Positions 8,551 to 18,098 of a stretch of 64,000 bases of DNA are shown piece after piece (the first letter of the stretch is position 1; every line of letters begins with the position of its first letter). A program made the position numbers and the translations under genes. The notes below the pieces were generated by a model, which saw nothing but the letters and a program-made list of their open reading frames with translations, searched no databases and was not told the DNA's origin. This stretch comes from Rhizobium sp. Leaf453 (lineage in GTDB: Bacteria; Pseudomonadota; Alphaproteobacteria; Rhizobiales; Rhizobiaceae). The stretch covers positions 583,792-647,791 of the forward strand of contig NZ_LMRG01000012.1 in assembly GCF_001425605.1 (NCBI RefSeq), read 5' to 3'.

Positions 8551-9183
8551 ATGACTTTCACTATCGCCATCGACGGACCGGCCGCTGCCGGCAAGGGTAC
8601 CCTCTCGCGCCGGATCGCCGAGGTCTATGGCTTCCACCATCTCGATACCGGCCTGACATATCGCGCCACCGCCAAGGCGCTTGTCGATGGTGGCCTGCCG
8701 CTGGATGACGAGACGCTGGCGGAAGGCGTTGCGCGCAATGTTGAGCTTGCCGGGCTCGATCGTTCGGTCCTGTCGGCCCATGCGATCGGCGAGGCGGCTT
8801 CCAAAATCGCCGTGATGCCGCTGGTGCGCCAGGCGCTGGTCGAGGCGCAGCGCGCCTTTTCCGTCCGCGAGCCCGGAACCGTGCTTGACGGACGCGATAT
8901 CGGTACTGTCGTCTGCCCGAATGCGCCGGTGAAGCTGTATGTGACGGCCTCGGCCGAAGTTCGGGCGCACCGCCGGTTCGACGAGATCGTCGGCAATGGC
9001 GTCCCCGCCGATTTCCTAGAGATTCTCGCAGATATCACCAAGCGTGACGAGCGTGACATGGGCCGGGCTGATAGCCCGCTGCGGCCGGCTGCGGATGCGC
9101 ACTTGCTAGATACGTCCGAAATGAGTATAGAGGCCGCTTTCCAGGCGGCGAAGAGCATCATCGACGCTGCCCTGAACAAATAG
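8551..9183 (+). CDS. cmk: Cytidylate (CMP/dCMP) kinase
   Basis: A 210-aa nucleoside monophosphate kinase phosphorylating CMP and dCMP with ATP in the cytoplasm. Seen: the P-loop GPAAAGKGT at 9-17, LDTGLTYRA for the substrate (Cmk usually reads LDTGAMYR), [10 protein letters not shown], and lid-region arginines in KRDERDMGR. Length is normal. It lies 115 nt upstream of rpsA in the same direction, the widely conserved cmk-rpsA order. Confidence 0.96.
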   Translation: MTFTIAIDGPAAAGKGTLSRRIAEVYGFHHLDTGLTYRATAKALVDGGLPLDDETLAEGVARNVELAGLDRSVLSAHAIGEAASKIAVMPLVRQALVEAQRAFSVREPGTVLDGRDIGTVVCPNAPVKLYVTASAEVRAHRRFDEIVGNGVPADFLEILADITKRDERDMGRADSPLRPAADAHLLDTSEMSIEAAFQAAKSIIDAALNK

Positions 9184-9298
9184 TCCGAGCAACCATCCCG
9201 CGCCGGATTTGCTCTCCCTGAGAGAGCGGATGGTTTTCGGACGTGTCAACGCTAACCCCCGGCGCCTGTGCCCCATCCGTGGCACATCAGGAGTATTC

Positions 9299-11002
9299 AT
9301 GTCTCAAGCTAACCCCACCCGCGACGATTTTGCCGCGCTGTTGCAGGAATCCTTTGCCTCGCAGGATCTTGCCGAAGGCTACGTCACCAAGGGTATTGTT
9401 ACGGCCATCGAGAAGGACGTCGCCATCGTTGACGTCGGCCTCAAGGTCGAAGGCCGCATCGCTCTGAAGGAATTCGGCGCGAAGGCCAAGGACGGCACGC
9501 TGAAGGTCGGCGATGAAGTCGAAGTTTACGTCGAGCGCATCGAAAATGCGATGGGCGAAGCTGTTCTGTCGCGCGAAAAGGCTCGCCGCGAAGAGAGCTG
9601 GGTCCGCCTCGAAGTCAAGTTCGAAGCCGGCGAACGCGTCGAAGGCGTCATCTTCAACCAGGTCAAGGGTGGTTTCACCGTCGATCTGGATGGTGCCGTT
9701 GCCTTCCTTCCGCGCTCCCAGGTCGACATCCGTCCGATCCGCGACGTTACCCCGCTGATGCACAACCCGCAGCCCTTCGAAATCCTCAAGATGGACAAGC
9801 GTCGCGGCAATATCGTCGTTTCGCGTCGTACGGTTCTTGAAGAGTCGCGTGCTGAACAGCGTTCGGAAATCGTCCAGAACCTCGAAGAAGGCCAGGTTGT
9901 TGACGGCGTCGTCAAGAACATCACCGATTACGGTGCGTTCGTTGACCTCGGCGGCATCGACGGCCTGCTGCACGTCACCGACATGGCATGGCGCCGCGTT
10001 AACCATCCGTCGGAAATCCTGAACATCGGCCAGCAGGTCAAGGTTCAGATCATCCGCATCAACCAGGAAACCCACCGCATCTCGCTCGGCATGAAGCAGC
10101 TCGAGTCGGATCCGTGGGATGGCATCGGTGCCAAGTACCCGGTCGGCAAGAAGATCTCCGGTACCGTCACCAACATCACAGACTACGGTGCATTCGTAGA
10201 GCTGGAACCGGGCATCGAAGGCCTGATCCACATCTCCGAAATGTCCTGGACCAAGAAGAACGTACATCCCGGCAAGATCCTGTCCACGACGCAGGAAGTC
10301 GACGTTGTCGTTCTCGAAGTCGATCCGACCAAGCGCCGCATCTCGCTCGGCCTCAAGCAGACGCTCGAGAACCCGTGGCAGGCCTTCGCGCACAGCCATC
10401 CGGCTGGCACCGAAGTTGAGGGCGAAGTCAAGAACAAGACCGAATTCGGCCTGTTCATCGGCCTCGACGGCGATGTCGACGGCATGGTGCACCTGTCGGA
10501 TCTCGACTGGAACCGCCCGGGCGAGCAGGTCATCGAGGAATACAACAAGGGCGACGTCGTCAAGGCTGTCGTTCTCGATGTAGACGTCGAAAAGGAACGC
10601 ATCTCGCTCGGCATCAAGCAGCTCGGCAAGGACTCGGTTGGCGATGCCGCCGCTTCCGGCGACCTGCGCAAGAACGCCGTCGTTTCGGCTGAAGTCATCG
10701 CGATCAACGACGGCGGCATCGAAGTGAAGCTCGTCAACCACGAAGACCTCACCTCGTTCATCCGCCGTGCCGATCTGTCGCGTGACCGCGACGAACAGCG
10801 TCCGGAGCGTTTCTCCGTTGGTCAGGTTGTCGACGCCCGCGTCACCAACTTCTCCAAGAAGGACCGCAAGGTCATGCTGTCGATCAAGGCACTGGAAATC
10901 GCTGAAGAGAAGGAAGCCGTCGCACAGTTCGGTTCGTCCGACTCCGGCGCTTCGCTCGGCGACATCCTGGGCGCAGCCCTGAAGAACCGCGGCGGCGAAT
11001 AA
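9299..11002 (+). CDS. rpsA: 30S ribosomal protein S1
   Basis: A 567-aa RNA-binding ribosomal protein with six consecutive S1 (OB-fold) motifs. Several repeats carry the recurring sequence ITDYGAFVDLGGIDGLLH. It captures mRNAs on the 30S subunit. The ATG at 9299 (MSQANPTRDDFAALL) has CAGGAG just upstream; a longer open frame from 9209 covers the leader. The 115-nt leader after cmk contains a small GCTCTC/GAGAGC hairpin (9211-9227) that could take part in autoregulation (inference). A strong terminator follows. Confidence 0.97.
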   Translation: MSQANPTRDDFAALLQESFASQDLAEGYVTKGIVTAIEKDVAIVDVGLKVEGRIALKEFGAKAKDGTLKVGDEVEVYVERIENAMGEAVLSREKARREESWVRLEVKFEAGERVEGVIFNQVKGGFTVDLDGAVAFLPRSQVDIRPIRDVTPLMHNPQPFEILKMDKRRGNIVVSRRTVLEESRAEQRSEIVQNLEEGQVVDGVVKNITDYGAFVDLGGIDGLLHVTDMAWRRVNHPSEILNIGQQVKVQIIRINQETHRISLGMKQLESDPWDGIGAKYPVGKKISGTVTNITDYGAFVELEPGIEGLIHISEMSWTKKNVHPGKILSTTQEVDVVVLEVDPTKRRISLGLKQTLENPWQAFAHSHPAGTEVEGEVKNKTEFGLFIGLDGDVDGMVHLSDLDWNRPGEQVIEEYNKGDVVKAVVLDVDVEKERISLGIKQLGKDSVGDAAASGDLRKNAVVSAEVIAINDGGIEVKLVNHEDLTSFIRRADLSRDRDEQRPERFSVGQVVDARVTNFSKKDRKVMLSIKALEIAEEKEAVAQFGSSDSGASLGDILGAALKNRGGE

Positions 11003-11024
11003 GCCTCTGCTTCTTGAATGAAAG

Positions 11025-11058
11025 AGCCCGCGGAAAGCGATTTCCGCGGGCTTTTTTT
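11025..11058 (+). terminator. rpsA intrinsic terminator
   Basis: A perfect 12-bp stem (AGCCCGCGGAAA with its complement, GCGA loop) is followed by seven T. It lies 22 nt past the rpsA stop. It also separates rpsA from the convergent 775-aa gene. Confidence 0.93.
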
Positions 11059-11084
11059 GTTTGTCTTCAAATTTGATGGCTTGC

Positions 11085-13412
11085 TTATCCAAGCCCGCCC
11101 ATGCGGCGATAGAGGTCATAGGCATCACCGGCCTCATTCTCGTCACCACCCGATTCCATTGATGTCTCCGAGCCCGATTCGCGCTCCTGCTCATCGCGCG
11201 CGTCATGATTCTCGCCCTGTTCATGCTCATCATGGCCAGCAAAGGATGGCTGTTCGTCATCCTCTTCCTTCACGGATTTCATGCCTTCGGTCTTGGCGGG
11301 CAGATAGGGGATCATGGCGAAGGGGATCGCATCCCTTGCAACAACGGTTTCCGGCGCCCTCTGGGGCTGGGCGTCGCGTGGGGACTCGTCCGTGATCGCG
11401 GCGTGGCTGAGTGGCGCGCGGTTGGTGGCGCCATCGTCGGGCGTTTCCAGCAAAGTGCTCAACGTGTCGGCTTCGAAAAGGGAGTTTTCGCCGCTGCCGA
11501 TATCTCCGGTCAACAGAGTGGCGTCCGGCAGGATGACAGTGTCACCGGTGGCCTCAAGCTCGGCGAACAGGAGCCCGGCGTCCATATCGGCCGTTTCTCC
11601 GGCAAGGGCTGAAAACAGGGTGTCCGACGCATTCCATTCGGCCGTCCCCTCGGGCAGGGGGATGCTCGCCTCAACCAATGCCTTCAAGGCTTGGGAGAAT
11701 ACCTTTTCATCCGCACTGTCTTCCGGCTCGAATTGAGCCGGCGGGGAATCCTCACTCGACGCCAGAAGCTGTGCCGGCGATTCGATGTCCAGTTCCCATT
11801 CGCCGAGATCATGGCCACGGAAGCCCGCGACTTCCTCATGGTTTTTGGCAAAGGCAGGCTGTTGCAGCGGCGTCGCATTCTGCGGGAACGCTTCCGATTT
11901 CGCGACGACTTGATTTGCCGCCGGTTGCGGATCGAGACGCGGCGTTGGCAGCTCCTGACGGAGCGTATCTCTGAATGAGGTTGTGGTCGTCTGCCTTTCC
12001 TTGACGGGCTCGGACGACTGCTCGAACCGAGTCTCAGCCTCGGCTTGAACCGGTGGCTTCAGGAATGCTTCCTGTTTGGTGGCAACGCGCGTGGTCGCCG
12101 GTTGCGGATCGAGATGCTGCGTCGACAATTCCTGCCGCAGCGCAGACTGAAATTGGCCTGTGGCTGTCTGTCTATCCCTGACGGGCTGGAGGAGTGGCCG
12201 CTCAAACCTGGTTTCAGCCTCGGCGCGGATAGATGGCTTCTGTGCAGGCTCTTCGAAATGCTGCGCTGGCTGTTCGGCTTGCGGCTGTGGGGCGCGCTCC
12301 TGTTCGGCCGGCTCGGTCTGCACCGCCGGTTCAGAAAGTGCCGTTTGCGGTGCCAGATTCGGCTGTTCCCAGGCCTTTTGTGGCTCTGGCTGTCCAGGCT
12401 GCGTGGTCTGATCCGCCAAATCCATTGTTTCGGGAAGAGGCAGGTTCAGCTCCTCCTGAAGATCGGTCATTACCTGGCTATCGATCTCGCCACTGGCGAT
12501 CGCGCTGACTTGCGACAGGGCTTCCGGATCGGCTGCGAGGAAGGCTGCAGCGGCGCGAAGGAGCGGGATCGTTTCGTCGTTCGCCTTGACGGGCATTCTG
12601 GCTGAGGCCCCCGCTGCCGCGCTATCAGCGCTGCGGGGTGTTTGTGCTTTCGCGCCATCGTTCCGTCGGTCGACGCTGGGCATGGCTTCAAGATCGTCTT
12701 CATGCTCCTCCAGGACGATCACCGGAATCGCAGCCGGTTCTTCGTCGTCGCCAAAGGCCTTCTTCAAGGCTGCCTGCAGGATGCCGGGGTCCGGCACAAA
12801 GGCGGCGCTGGCAAGTATCGGATTCGAACCGGCATGGGGCAGGGGCTGCGCCGGCGGCATAGACTGCTGCTGGACCGGCTGTTGCCGCGCCGAAGATTGC
12901 TGTACCGGCAGCGTCTGTGCATGGCGGTCCGGCTGAGCGAGAAGAGCGCGAGCGGGTGTCAGCGGCGTGAAGGCTTGACCGGGCTGCCGTGGCGTGTCGA
13001 GGAGTGATGGCATCTTCAGCGCTTCCGTGAGGATGCGGATCGAGACCGCCAGATTGCGCTGGCCCAACTGTTTTTCGACAGCCTGGCGCACTGCTGGTGG
13101 TAGAGTTTCAAGAAAGACGGCCAGCCGCTTGCTGAAATCGCGCAGGCTTTCCTGCGGCAGAGGTGGGAATTTCAAGACCTTCGCCAGCGTGTCGAGCAAC
13201 CGGACCAGCGCTTCCCGGGGGAGGGGTTCGCTGCCGACCAGATGACGGTTCAGCGTCTCCAGGATCTTCAGCATGGCTTCCGATTGCCGGCCGGAAATCC
13301 GAATGGGAGGCAGGGTAGGGGCCCGGTCCTTCGGAGTCGTGGTCTCGACCACGGCTGCCGCGTGCGCCGTCGGGGCAGTGACCGCCTTGACTGTGAGAAT
13401 GGGCATCAGCAT
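11085..13412 (-). CDS. Large Pro/Gln-rich protein with an internal repeat, unknown function
   Basis: A 775-aa protein I do not recognise. The N-terminal ~140 residues are predicted helical (AMLKILETLNRHLV, ESLRDFSKRLAVFLETLPP). A Gln/Pro-rich linker follows (about 165-195), then two tandem copies of a ~53-aa unit (397-450 and 457-509) sharing AEAETRFE, ALRQELSTQ/TLRQELPTP, LDPQPA and EAF. The C-terminal end is strongly acidic with charged repeats. No signal peptide or membrane segment is seen. The layout resembles FliK-like hook-length proteins only in being long and Gln/Pro-rich, so I do not make that call. It is convergent with rpsA and divergent from nadV. Confidence 0.7.
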   Translation of the reverse strand: MLMPILTVKAVTAPTAHAAAVVETTTPKDRAPTLPPIRISGRQSEAMLKILETLNRHLVGSEPLPREALVRLLDTLAKVLKFPPLPQESLRDFSKRLAVFLETLPPAVRQAVEKQLGQRNLAVSIRILTEALKMPSLLDTPRQPGQAFTPLTPARALLAQPDRHAQTLPVQQSSARQQPVQQQSMPPAQPLPHAGSNPILASAAFVPDPGILQAALKKAFGDDEEPAAIPVIVLEEHEDDLEAMPSVDRRNDGAKAQTPRSADSAAAGASARMPVKANDETIPLLRAAAAFLAADPEALSQVSAIASGEIDSQVMTDLQEELNLPLPETMDLADQTTQPGQPEPQKAWEQPNLAPQTALSEPAVQTEPAEQERAPQPQAEQPAQHFEEPAQKPSIRAEAETRFERPLLQPVRDRQTATGQFQSALRQELSTQHLDPQPATTRVATKQEAFLKPPVQAEAETRFEQSSEPVKERQTTTTSFRDTLRQELPTPRLDPQPAANQVVAKSEAFPQNATPLQQPAFAKNHEEVAGFRGHDLGEWELDIESPAQLLASSEDSPPAQFEPEDSADEKVFSQALKALVEASIPLPEGTAEWNASDTLFSALAGETADMDAGLLFAELEATGDTVILPDATLLTGDIGSGENSLFEADTLSTLLETPDDGATNRAPLSHAAITDESPRDAQPQRAPETVVARDAIPFAMIPYLPAKTEGMKSVKEEDDEQPSFAGHDEHEQGENHDARDEQERESGSETSMESGGDENEAGDAYDLYRRMGGLG

Positions 13413-13771
13413 CGCAATTCTCCGTCATAAAGGGTTGAGACTGGAAACACGGTTCAGTTCGCGGCCCTCCATTCAGGGAGCAGGCCAGATCAAGCAGATG
13501 TCTCGAATGAATGAGGCGCTTCATGCGCATGCCCGACGGCTCGTTCACGGCCAAACCAGACTGCGAAGGCTGCTGCGGAAACACAAATAGCCGAGCCTTG
13601 ATATCCCGATATTAGGTGGGAAAGATTGACAGAATATTAACCATACTTTCGATGCCGCGAATGACTCCAAATCCGCATGTCTTTGCGCTTGCTGCTTTTT
13701 TGCCGGTCGCGTACATCTTGGCTGCTGTGCCGTCGCTATTTACAGAGGCGGGTTGCTTTCGGGGGAATGCG
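13413..13771. other. Divergent promoter region before nadV
   Basis: This 359-bp space has no convincing gene. The nadV frame is open upstream to 13616, but homologues start at the ATG at 13772. A 30-codon Arg-rich frame (13498-13590) lacks a well-placed Shine-Dalgarno. The region should hold the start signals of both the 775-aa gene and nadV. Confidence 0.5.
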
Positions 13772-15154
13772 ATGAATCCGGCCAATCTGATCCTCAATAC
13801 CGATAGCTACAAGTTCAGCCATTTCCTCCAGTATCCGCCGGGAACGCGGGCAATCTCGGCCTATATCGAGACGCGCGGCCATCAGGACCAGCCGGACGTG
13901 GTGTTCTTCGGCCTGCAGATGTTTCTGAAGGAATATCTTGGCAAGCCGGTGACATCAGCCGATGTCGATGAGGCCGAGGCGATCGTGATTGCCCATGGCC
14001 TGCCGTTCAATCGCGCCGGCTGGATGCGTGTGGTCGAACATTTCGGCGGCTATCTTCCACTCGAAATCCAGGCACTGCCGGAGGGCACGCTGCTCCGGCG
14101 CGGCGTGCCGATGGTGCAGGTGGTCAATACCGATCCGCATTGCTTCTGGCTGACCTCCTATATCGAGACCGCGCTGCTGCGTGCCGTATGGTATCCGTCC
14201 TCTGTCGCCAGCAATGCCCGCAAGATCCGCGAGATCATCCGGCCGGTGCTGGAAAAGACCTGCGACGATCCGGCAGCGGTCCTGCCTTTCCGCCTGCACG
14301 ATTTTGGCGCCCGCGGTGTCGGCGCGCTTGAGCAGGCCGGTATCGGCGGTGCTGCTCATCTCGTTCATTTCATGGGAACGGATACGGTGACCGGCATCCT
14401 CCATGCCCGGCGCTATTACGGTGCCGACATGGCCGGTTTCTCGATCCCCGCGTCGGAACATTCGACCATGACCGCCTGGGGCGTCGAGCGGGAGGCGGAG
14501 GCCTATACCAACATGATTGATCGTTTCGCCGGCGGCGGCATGTTTGCCGTCGTGTCCGACAGCTACGATATCAACTATGCCGTCTCCGAAATCTGGGGCA
14601 AGCAGTTGCGCGAAAAGGTCAAGGCCAGCGGTGGCACGGTGGTCATCCGGCCGGACAGCGGCGATCCGATCGAGACGCCGGTCCACGTAGTCAAGCAACT
14701 CGATTATCACTTCGGCTCGACGCTGAACGGCAAGGGTTACAAGGTGCTCGACAAGTCCGTCCGCGTCATCCAGGGCGACGGCCTGTCCAATGCCGATATC
14801 AGCCAGATCCTCGGTCGGCTGGAGGCCTTCGGTTTCTCCGCTGAAAACATCGCCTTCGGCGTTGGCGGCGGCCTGTTGCAGAAGGTCAACCGCGATACCT
14901 ATTCCTTCGCCATGAAGACCAATGCCCGTCAGGACGATAGCGGTCGCTGGCACGATGTCTTCAAGCGTCCCGCGACCATGAACGTGAAAGCGTCGAAGGC
15001 TGGACGACAGGCAGTCGTCAACGGCCTCGGTGGTCTTGAAGCGGCGCGCCTCGACGAGTTGAAGGATCGCCACAATCACCTGGAGATGATCTGGAAGAAC
15101 GGCGATCTTCTGCGGGACTGGAGCTTCGAGGAAATTCGCGCCCGCGCCAAATAG
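13772..15154 (+). CDS. nadV: Nicotinamide phosphoribosyltransferase (NAMPT/NadV-type)
   Basis: A 460-aa type-II phosphoribosyltransferase of the NAMPT/NadV branch. It should convert nicotinamide plus PRPP to NMN in a non-deamidating NAD salvage route. Seen: start MNPANLILNTDSYKFSH, HDFGARGVG with D177 (the aspartate that favours the amide base), the phospho-acceptor histidine H230 in IPASEHSTM, VIRPDSGDP and FGVGGGLLQ. Length fits NAMPT better than the nicotinate enzyme PncB. ATG chosen at 13772 with GGGGGA upstream. The substrate call rests on family similarity. Confidence 0.87.
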   Translation: MNPANLILNTDSYKFSHFLQYPPGTRAISAYIETRGHQDQPDVVFFGLQMFLKEYLGKPVTSADVDEAEAIVIAHGLPFNRAGWMRVVEHFGGYLPLEIQALPEGTLLRRGVPMVQVVNTDPHCFWLTSYIETALLRAVWYPSSVASNARKIREIIRPVLEKTCDDPAAVLPFRLHDFGARGVGALEQAGIGGAAHLVHFMGTDTVTGILHARRYYGADMAGFSIPASEHSTMTAWGVEREAEAYTNMIDRFAGGGMFAVVSDSYDINYAVSEIWGKQLREKVKASGGTVVIRPDSGDPIETPVHVVKQLDYHFGSTLNGKGYKVLDKSVRVIQGDGLSNADISQILGRLEAFGFSAENIAFGVGGGLLQKVNRDTYSFAMKTNARQDDSGRWHDVFKRPATMNVKASKAGRQAVVNGLGGLEAARLDELKDRHNHLEMIWKNGDLLRDWSFEEIRARAK

Positions 15155-15214
15155 TATGTTGTTCCGACGCGCAGACTATCCCATCTTGAATGCGATTGTC
15201 GTTGGAGCCAGAAC

Positions 15215-15550
15215 ATGACGGTCCGTCCGCCCCAAGCCCTCGCCCCGTCCTTCACAAAGGATACAGGCCTCAACCTGCTCGAATACGAACTGATGTCGGA
15301 GCGGGCCGATTCGCTCGGCCGCCACGGGTTGAAGGTGGAAAAGGCGATCGCGGCCCTGTCGGTGCTGCAGGATCCCGCCACGCCGCCCGAGCGGCGCGAA
15401 CAACTGCTCGACGATGCCGCCGATGCAGTCTGGGCCTTCTTCATCCAGCGGGAAATCTGCGGCCTGCGGTCAAACCGCGATGCCGTCCAGCGTTATGGTA
15501 TCCCGAAGGAAGTCATGGCGCGGTTGGGCATTGTTCGGCGCAAGGCCTGA
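15215..15550 (+). CDS. DUF6665-type small helical protein
   Basis: A 111-aa, all-helical cytoplasmic protein resembling the DUF6665 family (LLEYELMSERADSLGRHG...). Its central segment (QDPATPPERREQLLDDAADAVWAFFIQRE) and the C-terminal GIPKEVMARLG are characteristic. No catalytic motif is visible. It sits 60 nt downstream of nadV in the same direction, so co-transcription is plausible. Its stop abuts the convergent acidic-protein gene. Confidence 0.75.
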   Translation: MTVRPPQALAPSFTKDTGLNLLEYELMSERADSLGRHGLKVEKAIAALSVLQDPATPPERREQLLDDAADAVWAFFIQREICGLRSNRDAVQRYGIPKEVMARLGIVRRKA

Positions 15551-16837
15551 TCAGGCCGCTTCCTTCTTCGCCAGCAGATCGTAGATGCCGTTCTCGTCGA
15601 CTGCGACCGAGAAGATGTCCTTCTGGGCATCTTCGAGACGTTGCGCTTCGTCAGCCTGTCCGGCGCGGGCCAGCATGACGGCCTGTTCCTCGTCGCTCGG
15701 AGGCTCGACTTCGCCCGTGTCTTCGCCTTCTGCCGACGATGACGTCTCATCCTTCCCCGTCGGGGCTTCGGCCTGTGCCTGCACGATCTCGGCGCCGGCT
15801 GCAAAAACCTGGATCGCTTCGATCGCGATAGCCTGCGCTTTCTCACCCGTCACGGGATCCTTGGCGTCGCCGTTTTTCGCGGTGGCCTCGTTTCCTTTCC
15901 GCACGGCTTCGTGCAGGTCCTGCACGTCCTCCAGTTTTTCGCCGGCCTCCAGCGCGTCGATCGTTTCCTCGCGCTCCTTGCGGGTTTCCGCATCCTCGAC
16001 CTTGGTCGGGTCCTTCTCCAGCCGCTCGGCCTTCAGTTCCTCGATGGTCTTAGGATCGGCGATATCTTCCAGCCGCTGCAGCACCTTGCTGACATCGGCG
16101 GTCAAGGTCTTTTCCTCGGTCGCCTTGTCGTCGAGGATCGTCTCGATCGCTTCCGCCTGTGTGCCATAGGGCCGACGAATGGCCTCGATCATCTGCTCGG
16201 CGGTGATGCCGAGTTCGGCCAGGCCGCTCTTCTTCTCCAACGCCGGAATGCTCTCCGCGAGCGTCTTTCGATACGCACTGAGCGATTCGCCGATCCGGTT
16301 GCTGAAATCATCGTCCGATTCGTCGCCGGCCTGTTCCAGCCCTTTTTCCCTAGCGAAACGCGCCAGCGTCAGCGCCATGTCGCTCGGGTTTTCGGCCGTA
16401 CCCGCATTGATCTCGGCGATCTCCGCGGCGGACACGCCGAAGCGCGCCAAGGATACTGACTCTGCCGTCTTGCCCGAGACCGCGTCCTTGCTGATCATCT
16501 GGACGAAAACAAGCGAATCCGTGAGTCGGGTGGCGAAGTCGTCGTTGCTCTCCCCGGCTTCCTGCGCGATGCCGACCGCACTGGTAAATCGGGCAATCAG
16601 TGTCGCCAGCGGGTTCTCGTCGCGTTTCAGCGCGCCGAAGAAGTGCTCGTTGATCTTGGCATTGGCCGCCTTTGAGACATCGTCGGAGCGCATCTGCGCC
16701 TTGGCGACCTTGTCTTCCTTCTTGCCTTTGGCCTTTTCTTCTTCCTCGATCCGGCGCTTTTCGATGTCGTCGACGATCGATTGCACCATCGAGGTGACAA
16801 GCGTGGCGGAGGCCTGTTGGGCGGGAGGCAGCATCAT
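15551..16837 (-). CDS. Acidic helical protein with two internal repeats, unknown function
   Basis: A 428-aa acidic protein, not recognised. The N-terminal 70 residues are helical and heavily charged (EKRRIEEEEKAKGKKEDK). Two repeats follow at about 80-110 and 158-187. Both read L-x-ARF, then a short linker, then G-(D)-ES-x-DDF-x-x-R-[LI]-x-x-SL. A long Glu-rich coiled-coil-like section (about 250-320) precedes a C-terminal tail with AQKDIFSVAVDENGIYDLLAKK. No signal peptide or membrane helix is seen. The start is one of two adjacent ATGs at 16837/16834. It is convergent with the DUF6665 gene. Confidence 0.7.
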   Translation of the reverse strand: MMLPPAQQASATLVTSMVQSIVDDIEKRRIEEEEKAKGKKEDKVAKAQMRSDDVSKAANAKINEHFFGALKRDENPLATLIARFTSAVGIAQEAGESNDDFATRLTDSLVFVQMISKDAVSGKTAESVSLARFGVSAAEIAEINAGTAENPSDMALTLARFAREKGLEQAGDESDDDFSNRIGESLSAYRKTLAESIPALEKKSGLAELGITAEQMIEAIRRPYGTQAEAIETILDDKATEEKTLTADVSKVLQRLEDIADPKTIEELKAERLEKDPTKVEDAETRKEREETIDALEAGEKLEDVQDLHEAVRKGNEATAKNGDAKDPVTGEKAQAIAIEAIQVFAAGAEIVQAQAEAPTGKDETSSSAEGEDTGEVEPPSDEEQAVMLARAGQADEAQRLEDAQKDIFSVAVDENGIYDLLAKKEAA

Positions 16838-16933
16838 CGGTCTGGTCCATGATCGTCGGGGCTGTAGCCCAACGATAGGCCGCAACCGTTAACTCGACCT
16901 TAACCGTGTGCCATTTTCAGCCGGACCAGCCGC

Positions 16934-17560
16934 TTAGCTATGGGCGAAAATGTCGGTCTCTTCCCAGCCCATCAGGTCCAGTTTGGAGCGGGTTGGCAGA
17001 AAGGCGAAGCAGGCATCGGCGTGATCGGCGCGGCCGTCACGAATGAGGCGCTCGGTCAGCCGGTCGCGCAGTGCATGCAGGTGCAGCACATCGGAGGCCG
17101 CATATTCGAGCTGTGCCTGCGACAGCTTTTCCGCTGCCCAGTCCGACGATTGCTGCTGCTTGGAAATATCCACCTCCAGCAGCTCCTTCAGATTGTCCTT
17201 CAGGCCGTGGCGGTCGGTATAGGTCCGGGTCAGGCGCGAGGCGATCTTGGTACAGAACACGGGTGTCGTCGTGACGCCGAAGGTGTGAAACAGCACGGCG
17301 ATGTCGAAGCGGCCATAATGAAAGATCTTCTGGCGTGCCGGGTCTTCGAGCATGGCGACGAGATTCGGCGCTTGCGTCTGGCCCCGGGCGATGCGGATGA
17401 CGTCGGCTGTGCCGTCGCCCGGCGAAAGCTGGACGACGCAGAGCCGGTCGCGGCGGGGAATGAGGCCCAGCGTCTCGGTATCGACAGCGATTGCACCCCG
17501 GTAGCGGGCCGCGTCTTCACGCGCGATATCACCTTCGTGAACCCGTATTGTATTTGCCAT
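16934..17560 (-). CDS. Ribonuclease D-like 3'-5' exonuclease
   Basis: A 208-aa DEDDy-family exonuclease. Seen: ExoI AVDTETLGL, ExoII HYGRFDIAVL, and ExoIII with YAASDVLHL. It is a short form lacking the C-terminal HRDC domains of E. coli RNase D, the common alphaproteobacterial version, expected to trim 3' ends of structured RNAs. The ATG at 17560 (MANTIRVHEGD) is preferred over one four codons upstream. It faces away from the small secreted-protein gene. Confidence 0.9.
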   Translation of the reverse strand: MANTIRVHEGDIAREDAARYRGAIAVDTETLGLIPRRDRLCVVQLSPGDGTADVIRIARGQTQAPNLVAMLEDPARQKIFHYGRFDIAVLFHTFGVTTTPVFCTKIASRLTRTYTDRHGLKDNLKELLEVDISKQQQSSDWAAEKLSQAQLEYAASDVLHLHALRDRLTERLIRDGRADHADACFAFLPTRSKLDLMGWEETDIFAHS

Positions 17561-17699
17561 GGAAGTCCCCACATCAACCGGGCAGGCGCCGCGCGTTGTT
17601 CATTGGTCTGGGCTATAGCGCATGTTTGCCGGAAGCGATACCGTCTCCCGACCCTGCGGTGCGCGACGATCTGGCAAAGGGGTCAAGGATGGACATGAT

Positions 17700-18011
17700 A
17701 TGCTGGCACGACAAACCCTGCTTTTGACCCTTGCCCTGGCTTCGCCGTTGGTCGTCACACCGGCAGCATGGGCGCAGCAAGCGCAACCGTCGCAACCCTA
17801 TTTCGATCTGCCGGGCGTGAAGACGCCTGAAGAGGCCGAACAGGCCAAGGTTGTCGTCTGCGAACAGACCGTCATTCACCACGAAAACCACCCGACCTTC
17901 GGGGATGAGTATGAGACGGTCAACAATTGCCACAAGGGCGATGGTCCGACCTTCCAGTCGCGTAATACGCCGCGCTCGATCGAGCGGCAGTTGCGTGGTT
18001 TCAATTACTGA
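17700..18011 (+). CDS. Small secreted protein, unknown function
   Basis: A 103-aa protein with a clear Sec signal peptide (MLARQTLLLTLALASP... cleaved near AWA-Q). The mature part contains two cysteines (VVCEQTV and NNCHKG) that could form a disulfide, plus conserved-looking aromatic and charged residues. ATG at 17700 with AAGGA 10 nt upstream; a longer frame to 17622 lacks a good start. I do not recognise the family. Periplasmic location is inferred from the signal peptide. Confidence 0.75.
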   Translation: MLARQTLLLTLALASPLVVTPAAWAQQAQPSQPYFDLPGVKTPEEAEQAKVVVCEQTVIHHENHPTFGDEYETVNNCHKGDGPTFQSRNTPRSIERQLRGFNY

Positions 18012-18098
18012 TCGCGTCCTTGCAAATTGACGGATCATCAATACAACTTCGCCCCATGAGGAAGCGGGCCGCCAAGGCCCGGCATGGGAGTGAGCATC

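Noticed and set aside
9287-11260. 657-codon minus-strand frame opposite rpsA
   Set aside because: It mirrors the six repetitive S1 domains; the composition is an artefact of rpsA codon use.
13498-13590. 30-codon Arg-rich frame upstream of nadV
   Set aside because: No Shine-Dalgarno at the right distance, no terminator, and the sequence lies in a divergent promoter region.
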